NCBI GenBank assembly: GCA_019925105.1
Contig: JAHGAU010000002.1
Span: forward strand, 930,001-994,000
Direction of reading: 5' to 3'
Length of the DNA stretch: 64,000 bases
DNA from: Niebla homalea
Lineage: Eukaryota; Ascomycota; Lecanoromycetes; Lecanorales; Ramalinaceae
Part shown: one piece after another, positions 24,896 through 33,761 of the stretch
Position numbering within the stretch: position 1 is the first letter of the stretch
How the letters are laid out: every line of letters starts with the position of its first letter
Translations under genes and position numbers: made by a program
The notes under the pieces: generated by a model
Databases searched by the model: none
What the model was told of the DNA's origin: nothing
Seen by the model: only the letters and a program-made list of their open reading frames with translations

Positions 24896-27770
24896 ATGGC
24901 GCAAGAGAATGGAGCTCCTTCTGCGGCGGAGAAAGGAAAAGGGAAGGCAGGGGAGGCGAAGCCAGACAGGAAGGAGGATGAGATCAAGATAGACAAGGAC
25001 GGAAAGCTGATATCAAATAGCAAGAAGGGCGAGGAATCTGAAGAGGGTAAGCCTCGGAAGGTACATGATATGCTCGATGGACTGACCGGTGTGAACAGAG
25101 GAACTCAGTGAAGAAGATCAGAATCTCAAGACTGAACTTGAGATGCTGGTCTCAAGGCTGAAGGTCGGATCCTCCTTGATATATGGTTTGATGGTAGCTG
25201 ATTTGGGAATTTCCAGGAGCCTGACACGAGTCTGTACATACCCGCCCTTAACGCCATCAAAGATTCTATCAAAACCTCCACATCATCGATGACCGCAGTC
25301 CCCAAACCTCTGAAATTCCTTCGACCACATTATGATGACCTCTGTCAAACATACGAACGGTGGCAGAGTGGCAACGAGAAGGACTCTTTCGCAGATGTCT
25401 TATCAGTCTTGGGGATGACACAAGGGAACGAGGAGAAGCTCGACACCTTGAAGTTTCGCCTTGCCGCACCGTCGCAGGATCTCGGCTCATGGGGCCATGA
25501 GTATGTACGGCATCTGGCTCTTGAAATTGGTCAAGACTACCAGAAGCGATTGACTGATGATGAAGATGTGGACGACTTGGTAGATTTGACCTGGACCTTG
25601 GTTCCATACTTCCTCAGTCACAACGCAGAAGCAGATGCGGTGGATATAATGAGCGAACTTGAGATCATACAAGAGATCCCGAGCTATCTTGACGAAAACA
25701 CATATGCCCGAGTCTGCCTCTACATGGTTAGCATGGTCAACCTGCTTACCTACCCCGAAGATCAGCAATTCCTACACACCGCTCACGACATATACAAGCA
25801 ATACAACAAGCTACCACAAGCCACCGTTCTAGCCATCAGACTGAATGATATTGACCTCATACGGAAAGACTTTAATTCAACAGAGGACATGTCGATGAAG
25901 CGGCAAATGGCAATGCTGGTGGCGAGACAACAGATTTGGCTTCCGGCGGAAGAGGAAGAGGATGAGGAGCTCAACAAATGCTTGAGTAACGAGAAGCTGC
26001 CGGATCATTTCAAGTCGTTGGCTAAGGAGCTTAACCTACTTGAGCCGAAGATGCCCGAAGACATATATAAAAGTCATTTGGAGAGCACACGGACTGCGGG
26101 TCTAACAAATGTTGATTCAGCCCGGCACAACCTTGCAAGTGCCTTTGTCAATGCATTCACTAATGCTGGCTTCGGTCACGACAAAATGCTGCTGGATGTT
26201 GGGGAAGGCGACAAGACAAGTTGGATTTTCAAGACAAAGGACGATGGCCAGTTCTCGACTACTGCATCACTGGGAATGTTGCTCAGGTGGGACATCGAGA
26301 ACGGCTTGGAGCAGACTGACAAGTACAGCTATTCGGACGACACACAGATTAAGGCTGGGGCACTGTTGGCGACTGGGTTGCTGAATTCCGCTGTGCGCTC
26401 AGATACAGAGCCAGCGATGGCGTTGCTTGCCACGGAAGATAACCTCAATCACAAGGAGATTCAAGTCCGGGTGGCATCCATCATCGGCCTTGGTATGGCA
26501 TGTGCAGGGACCAACAAGGAGGACCTCCTGGAGCTCTTGCTTCCCATTGTAGAAGACACATCCCTGGATATGCAACTTTCCGCCATGGCTGCGTTGTCTC
26601 TTGGCTTTATATTTGTAGGCTCGTCTGATGATCGAGTCAGCCAGGCAATCATTACTACCTTGCTGGACGAAGATCGGCAGAAGCAACTCAAGGACAAGTG
26701 GACACGGTTCATGTCTTTGGGCCTTGCGCTTCTGTTCTTTGGACGACAAGAAGAGGTCGAAGTCATCCTCGAGACGTTGAAGGTCATTGACCATCCAATG
26801 GCAAAGCCGGCTGGAGTCCTGGCGGAGGTGTGTGCATATGCTGGCACCGGGACAGTCCTGAAACTTCAGGAGCTGCTACACCTTTGTAATGATCACATTG
26901 AGGGGGACGCGGATGAAAAGAAAGGGGATGAGCTCATCCAGACATATGCTGTTCTGGGCCTCTCGCTGATCGCAATGGGCGAGGAGGTGGGTCAAGAGAT
27001 GGTGCTTCGCCAATTTGGTCACTTAATGCATTACGGCGAGGCGAACATCCGCAAAGCTGTACCTCTGGCCATGGGTCTGATCAGTCCCAGCAACCCTCAA
27101 ATGAAGGTATACGACACATTGTCCCGCTACAGCCACGATAACGACAACGACGTCGCAATAAATGCCATCTTCGCCATGGGCCTTCTCGGAGCAGGTACGA
27201 ACAATGCCAGATTAGCACAGCTCCTGAGACAGCTCGCCAGCTACTACCATCGCGATCAGAATTCTCTCTTCATGGTGAGGATAGCCCAAGGCTTGCTTCA
27301 CATGGGCAAAGGCACCATGTCCATCAACCCATTCCACACCGACCGCCAAATCATATCACGGGTGGCCGCTGCAGGGTTGCTTACGGTTTTGGTGTCGATG
27401 ATTGATGCGAAGCAATTCATCTTGGCCGAACATCACTACCTCTTGTACATGATCATTACAGCAATGCACCCGCGCTTTTTGGTGACTCTGGATGAGGAGC
27501 TCAAGCCGTTGCAGGTCAATGTCCGGGTAGGTCAAGCTGTCGATGTTGTTGGCCAAGCAGGCCGGCCGAAGACAATCACTGGCTGGCAAACACAGAGCAC
27601 GCCGGTACTGCTAGCGTACGGCGAGAGAGCAGAGTTGGAGGACGAGCAATATATCAGCTTGGCGAGTAATTTAGAGGGGCTGGTGATCTTGAGAAAGGTA
27701 AGGCATCCTCCTCTGCGCTTCAAGCTCAGGACTAACATCCAAGCAGAATCCAGCATGGGAAGAGGGGTAG
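24896..27770 (+). CDS. RPN1: 26S proteasome regulatory subunit RPN1
   Basis: Largest non-ATPase subunit of the 19S base. It docks ubiquitin-like shuttle receptors and the deubiquitinase Ubp6. Exons 24896-25046, 25099-25163, 25217-27697 and 27747-27770 give 906 residues. The N-terminus is Lys/Glu-rich and disordered; the body contains the tandem proteasome/cyclosome helical repeats (for example ASIIGLGMACAGT, AALSLGFIFVGS, YAVLGLSLIAMG, NAIFAMGLLGAG). The last exon is only 24 nt and encodes NPAWEEG and the stop. It completes the conserved end VILRKNPAWEEG, whereas reading through the intron gives an unrelated tail. All three introns (52, 53 and 49 nt) are GT-AG. Confidence 0.96.
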
Positions 27771-29341
27771 GATTTTTTGTGCCGCGACCGACATCATTGT
27801 AGCGTGTTTCAAGCATTGTACCCATAGAGTTTACCCATCAAACTTGCAGGATCGGCAGCTAGGTAGCTGCATACATCGACCTATCGACGTATGACAGGCC
27901 TTCGGCATATGATACGTACAGTATTTCTAGATTGCCGCGAAAAAGTGGGCCTGATCTCCCTTAGGACTTTTATGAGCGTGCTTCCCGGCTGTGGAGACTG
28001 GAGAGTGGAGACTGCCCAGGAGAGCTAAGGCGCGTTCAATGGGTCTATCAGGCCGTGTCCCCCAAAGATGACCAACTTTTACTCAACCGGAATACAACTT
28101 TGAACATCAATTTGGGAGACTGAAAGCTCGCAGATGAGCACATGCTTAGCTCCACCCTTGGCACTCTAGCCCTGTGCCTCCCGCCAGTGGCCAGGACCGC
28201 GGGCGCGGCCATAATCGAACATGTTCACCTTGATCTGAAAGGGAATCCAAGAAAATTGTTGCTTGCTATGTTGTACACACTGCAAAAAAGCTGACATGCA
28301 GTGCAGTGCAGCAGCTCCGACACTCTCACACTATCTACTTTACCCACATTCTTTTCTTGACATTCGACTTTTGGTCAAGACAACTGTGAGCTTATCTTGT
28401 TGCAACGGTAGATCAATCATGGTCTGCGGCCCCAAATCAACTTTCACACTTGCGACAACGTTCTTTCTTCAGGAAAGCTTCCGACATGGATGCAGAGGAT
28501 GGCTGTCATTGGCAGAACAGCCCAATTCGATGAGCAGCTATACTGGAGTGAGCGAAGACCTGCTCCTTTACTTCAGTCGAGACATAGGCCGGAAGCAAAC
28601 GAGTTAGCTAATGGGCCACCGGGCTGAAACCTTACAGGCTAGCCATGATCTACTGGCTAGGAGTCTTTTCGTTCCTGTTGCAGGTTTCTGATACTAGTCG
28701 AACTTCAGGACACAGGTCACAATTACTTTGCCCACATCATTTATTGCGATGCGGAGACTCGGGGGCTTGCCTGAACACCAGCTGTCCATTGGAACCCAAC
28801 CCTAATCATCCACGTTCTTTGTCAATAGCAAACCTAATTGGTTTCCAATGTGGTTACTTTGTGTGGCACGTTCGCGTGGCGTGGTGCATTAGTGAATTAT
28901 GTGCCTGCGGAGCCTCTTTTTGGGTTTACACGGATGACGACAGACTCTTGGGCTTGACTGGTTCATCAATGAAGGTAACAAATCAGCTTAGACATGACCA
29001 GGGACGTGCTACCTTGTGTCCCTTGAGTGACCTACTCGTCACACGATTAACTTCGACACAGAATAACTGACTTGTTATCTCTTTCTGATCTCTCGGTCTT
29101 TCACTTTCTATTCTTGAGTGGAACAGACATTGATTCGTTGTCTCCATTATCCTCTTACTGTCGATTCTCATCTGTTGCAGACATGAACAAGATCTGTACC
29201 CTCGGACCATCTCGTGGGGCTATTTAACTACAGCGACCTATCTATTGCTTGCCCAACCTCACTTTGCAGCCTCGCCGGTGAGATCCCTGGACTTCCAACT
29301 GGACACGCTTTGAGGCTGAAGCTATACAACATCTGCCGACC
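27771..29341. other. Long upstream region of the GPCR gene
   Basis: A 1.57-kb region between RPN1 and the receptor start, without a convincing coding frame. Long promoters are common for developmentally or nutritionally regulated genes. I see no clear repeats beyond a short CAGTG/GCAGTGCAGTGCAG run near 28,298. Confidence 0.5.
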
Positions 29342-30861
29342 ATGGCGATCGTTTTGAATGGGAGTCAGGTCAATGCCTTGAATATCACGGAGCGGGTCAT
29401 GTCCATCTTATCGTTGCTCGGTATCTTCTTCATTCTCTCGACTTATTATTTTGGTCGCGGATTCGACAAGCCCATCAATCGACTCATCTTCTTCGCCTCC
29501 TGGAGTAACCTTGGCATGAACATTGCAAGCTTGATCGCGGAAGATGGTCCTGCAGCAGGCCAGCACTCTTCGACCTGTCAATTTCAGGCATGGGCAATCC
29601 AAATGTAAGCTATACACTTGCAATCACAACACCCTTTCCGTATCTCAAACTGGTCTTCAGGTTTCTAGGAGTCGACGTCCTCTGGGCATTGTGCATGAGC
29701 TTTAATGTCTATCTCGCCCTCTTCCGAGGATGGAGTGCTGCACGGATGCGCAAGCTGGACTTCTGGTACTTTACAGGTTGCTATGGGGCAGCTTTCATCC
29801 CAGCAATAGCATACCTGGGCGTCAAAACCCATGGACGGGGCAGAGTCTATGGACCAGCTCTGGTATGTCAATGCATTCAATCCCGAGTTCGTGGACGCGA
29901 CTAAGTTTCAAACCACTAGCTCTGGTGCTGGGTCACTTCTGAGTGGGACTTCTTGCGCGTGGCAACGTTGTATGGCATTGTATGGGTAGCCATTTGTTCC
30001 GCATTCGGCATCTATGTACTGGCCTCCATTAAAGCCTGTCGCAATCGTCATGCGCTCACCGGCCTCTTCAATCCTCTGAACGAAGATCCATTCGGCGGTC
30101 AGATCCCGGTCACGACAGAGATCGAGATTGTGACGGAGTCAATTGAGTCAGCGGGAAATGGGCGCAATGCCTCCGTCAGTCCTCATAAGGATGTCGACGG
30201 CCCGCCCATTCCGGGCATCGAGGAGCATCCCGGATCGCATGACATCGATCCTTATACCATTAACATCGAAGCTGACCACGCTGTTGAGCCTCTTGGTCGG
30301 AAGCAATCGCAGCCAGACCTAGGTGATCTCCGCACCTTGACCCGAGAAGTAGCACTACAAGAGATCAATCAGGACGCCTGGCTCTACGCACGCGTTGCAT
30401 TCCTCTTCTTCTGTGCTCTTCTGATATCTTGGATCCCGTCCTCGATCAATCGAGTTTATTCGCTGGCGCATCCAAATCGATTAGTCTATGGCCTCAACTA
30501 CGTGGAAGCACTGGTGCTGCCACTGCAGGGCTTTTGGAACTGCATGGTATACATGGTGAGCTCAAAGACCGCTGTAAGGAATCTCTGCCGTTCCCTTAGG
30601 GGTTTGCCGGAGCTTTCGCCCGGGAATCCGAAAGGTACCAACGGCGACCTGGAATCAATGGGCGGCGCCAGAGACTCAAAGAAGGGCATGAGCATGGGTA
30701 TGGGCAGAGTCACGGCTGGCATCAACAAGGCCGCGAAAGGCGACGGAAAACTCGATCGATTTGTCAGTAGACGGGCCAGTCAGAGTCAAAGACATGGGAG
30801 GGAGAGATTGGAGAGCGATTCGAGCAGCGTCAAGAGTCTGACCCCCACGCACCATCGTTGA
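29342..30861 (+). CDS. cAMP-receptor-like G-protein coupled receptor
   Basis: Exons 29342-29604, 29661-29862 and 29920-30861 give a 468-residue seven-transmembrane protein. TM1 lies near residues 18-38 (VMSILSLLGIFFILSTYYFG) and TM2 near 45-65. A QFQAW segment precedes TM3 (FLGVDVLWALCMSFNVYLALF). TM4 is FTGCYGAAFIPAIAYLGV, and after an extracellular WCWVTSEWDFLRV segment comes TM5 (GIVWVAICSAFGIYVLASI). A hydrophilic third intracellular loop of about 130 residues separates TM5 from TM6 (LFFCALLISWIPSSINRVY) and TM7 (VEALVLPLQGFWNCMVYMVSS). This matches the fungal cAMP-receptor-like class (Neurospora GPR-1 to GPR-3 type), which has no established ligand in most species. The C-terminal tail is Ser/Lys-rich. 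The junctions restore continuous membrane segments. Confidence 0.88.
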
Positions 30862-31330
30862 AAATAAGGAAATCATCTCTGCCATGACCCATTGGATTTC
30901 CTGGAAATATGATTTGGAAAAGCACAGACGAAGTGGACATGGCTTTGGGGATATTGGAACCGGTATATGTCAACCTATTGGGACAATGCAAGCGAAGGTG
31001 TTTTGAGTGATGAATATTGTGAAGCAAAGATATCCAGGCCCACGGCCACGTGTTTGTATTTTTTGAATGATGGAATATTGATAAATCAATTATGACAATA
31101 GGCGAGGCCCATGTTGTTGCCTGAACTTGCCCCTTGAAGATAGGCCCGTGATGTCTGGGAGGCCCTACCTAATTAGGGGGGCTTTTCTAGGGCTGAACAG
31201 CCTCAAGCCAATCAACGCAGTTCCGCTTCCAATTTTCTACGTCCATCGATATCGACCGTACATTGAGGAACTTTTCAGATCTTGATGAGAATACGACTTT
31301 GATCCTCCCCTCCAATAACACACTCTTAGA
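30862..31330. other. Intergenic region GPCR to uL23m
   Basis: A 469-bp same-strand gap that must include the GPCR 3' UTR and the promoter of the mitochondrial ribosomal gene. CTACCTAATTAGGGGGG occurs near 31,166. No gene is supported. Confidence 0.5.
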
Positions 31331-32187
31331 ATGTCCCTGCCCAATGCCATCCACACCGTCAAAAGCAGCACATCGAAATCTCTCACCCCCAAAGTCAATC
31401 CCGCAATCCTCAAAAGACCGCATCCTCTACCTCAGCGACCTCTTGCGCCAAACCGCTTCATAAAGCCAAAAGGCCAGAGACAGGTCTTCTTGTAAGGGTC
31501 TCCAGCTATTATTGATGTCCCCTCGTCCGAAAAATATCCCCCAATCGATATATTCAAGCGCATGTTTGACCTCTCTATCCCTACAGACCTAACTTCATCG
31601 TCACCCTAGTCCGCTCCCCCCAGCTCCCACCGATCTTCGCCTCCTTCCTCACACCATTGTGGTTCAGCAAGCTTGATCTGAAAGATTATTTGTACAATCT
31701 ATATGGACTGCAGGTGCTCCACGTCCGGAGCTATGTCATTCAGAGCAAAGTGCGGCAGGACAAGCCGGGGGCAAGAGTGCCAAGGCCAAGAAAGTACCTA
31801 CTCCCCTTTTGCCGTCACGATCACCGGGCTGTTCTTGCTCGAGCGACTTCGTCAGAATACGGCTGCGGTCCCTGAGACTGTGATGGAGGCTGACGTGATT
31901 GGATCTGTAGATGGTATCGCCCGCAATCCAAAAAGAAGATGACGATCGAGATGGTGGATGATGGCACCCCCGGCCAAGGTCCCTTCGTGTGGCCACAAGA
32001 ACCCGAAGACATGAGTGCCTGGGGTAGACGGAACGCCGAAGATGAGATAGAGGACATGAAGAAAGCGTACCAGGATCGCGCGCGCAGGAGCCAGAAGTGG
32101 CCTCCAGACATGGGCGTTGTGGCGAAGCGTGCGAGGGAAATGATTGAGCAGGTGAAGTCAAAAAAGTCGCAAGAGGAGGGGGGTTAA
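31331..32187 (+). CDS. MRP20: Mitochondrial large-subunit ribosomal protein uL23m (MRP20)
   Basis: Nuclear-encoded protein near the exit tunnel of the mitochondrial ribosome. Exons 31331-31491, 31587-31793 and 31911-32187 give 214 residues. The junctions were fixed by family continuity: QVF joins LPNFIVTLVRSPQLPP, and PRPRK joins WYRPQSKKKMTIEM. The second intron (117 nt) ends at the TAG at 31908-31910; acceptors nearer to MTIEM break the frame. Recognisable blocks are VTLVRSPQLPPIFASF, KLDLKDYLYNLYGLQVLHVRS and GPFVWPQEPEDMSAW. The C-terminal 50 residues are charged and helical. Orthology to the fungal MRP20/uL23m family is inferred from these blocks. Confidence 0.88.
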
Positions 32188-32361
32188 GACGGTGCAGAGC
32201 GGCGAGACAAGCGTTGATCGTCAAGGATTACGCAGGGGATGGGATTCGACGGCGCCAGCGTCACCGAGAAAACCGAAACTCAAGACCGCGCAAATCCCCG
32301 GCACAATTGGTGGAAGAGTTTTACCAAATGCGAAGAGTCCATTGGCTGTTTGCTGACGAGC

Positions 32362-33375
32362 CTAATATTCAAGCAATGCCCATGTGTTATCATCAACAGT
32401 CGTGAAAATCATGCTATGGCTCAACAGCTCCTCCCCGGCTTTGATGACGTCCACGACCTGCAGTCCGGAATTGGCTGCAATGTTCTGCACGTGCAGACCC
32501 TCGTTACTCTGCGGCGTACCCTTGAGGGTGTGGTATACTTTTCTGGCATTGGGGCTCACGGCCCGTACGCGGGCGTCGTTCATTAAGGCCTCGTCACCGT
32601 AGCCACCGGACTGGTCTTGTCCGTATCCAGTGCCGTTGGCGCCATTGGCTTCTTGCTTCATTGATACGGGATCACCCTTGGTGAAGTAGAGGTGGACGTA
32701 TGTGGCTTCGAGGAGGTGGTAGGTGATTTCCATCTTGTCGGTGACGGGGCGGATGACGTGGGCGCCGACGTGGCGCTTGTTGTTGAATGCTTTCAACTTT
32801 CCCCAGACACGGGCCCATTCATTCTCGATCAGCTTGGGCTTTGAGGGGCCGCTGTCGATGTCCATTGTGTGTTGCGTGTCGGCGTCGATCCACTGTTTGA
32901 CTTCCACTGTGCCGGTGCCGTCATCGAGTTTGTAGGTTATGTTGGTTGTCTGGGTGGAGATGTTTCGTATTTGGCCAACAAAGGAGATCTGAATCACACA
33001 AAGCAGTCAGACTGGGAGTGCCCTCAAAATATTTGATTTTGCCCCGTACTGACTTGCGTGATATCGACATCATCAATCTTGAAGTCGTCTCCCGGATGTG
33101 ATTGAGTGGCGTCAAGTACTTGCTTGATCGTAACTGGCCGGAGCGTATCCTTGCCATATGTGCCCTGTGTCTCATGTCAGACCAAGACCTTGCTCCTCCT
33201 GTCTTTCTCTAACCTTGCCGGCTCCTCCTTGACTGCCACTCTGGGATCCACCCAGGAATCCTCCACCATCGGCACCTCCCTGTGCCCCATACGACGTGGT
33301 CGAATATCCCCCACCGTAGCCTAAAGCGACGTGTCAGAATTTGACGATACATTCTCGCGGTCGAGGCTTACTCAT
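32362..33375 (-). CDS. RFA2: Replication protein A 32-kDa subunit
   Basis: Middle subunit of the heterotrimeric single-stranded DNA-binding complex RPA, used in replication, repair and checkpoint signalling. Exons on the reverse strand are 33375-33372, 33320-33214, 33164-33054 and 32988-32362, giving 282 residues. The first coding exon is only ATGA; it joins GC to make MSYGGGYSTTSYG, the typical Gly/Ser/Tyr-rich phospho-region. The OB fold follows, with VTIKQVLDATQ, FKIDDVDITQISFVGQIRNIS and DDGTGTVEVKQWID. The C-terminal winged helix that contacts repair partners ends LLSHSMIFTTVDDNTWALLEY. Introns of 51, 49 and 65 nt are GT-AG. It is convergent with the uL23m gene (174-bp gap) and divergent from DBP10. 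Confidence 0.95.
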
Positions 33376-33761
33376 GATCGCTCCTGGCTAGATTTTTCGC
33401 AACAGCCTTCGAACCCTTTTGCTCAGATATCCTTCGAGAGCTTGTTAAAAGATGATCACCGTTCAATATCTTGCACACTTGGACTACCGGATCGTTTGTC
33501 ATGCATATACTGTCACGTAGCTCGCCATCAACTCATGGATTAGTAGAACTCTTTGGACCATTTACATGGCTTGCTGTAGTATTTACGGCGCGTCAGGCAT
33601 CGCGGGGGCGTGTAAAGTGACTGCAGCATGCTAAAGACACCCGCCGAAGTTCCCCCGAAGCCCCATCCTTCATGGCCTTACGTACAGTATGCCTTTCCCA
33701 GCATTCTGGGTGCTAGCCAGCAACGACGCCGATATTCGAGAGGCAAGGGGCAAGAGATAAA
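33376..33761. promoter_or_regulatory. Divergent promoter RPA2/DBP10
   Basis: This 386-bp region separates two divergent starts. It contains GGCGCGTCA at 33587-33595, an MCB/E2F-like sequence (reverse complement TGACGCGCC). MCB-type elements control RPA genes in yeasts; whether this copy functions is inference. Confidence 0.4.

Noticed and set aside
31794..31910. Continuation of uL23m into YLLPFCRHDHRAVL
   Set aside because: Family sequence requires WYRPQSKKKMTIEM, obtained only by splicing 31793 to 31911.
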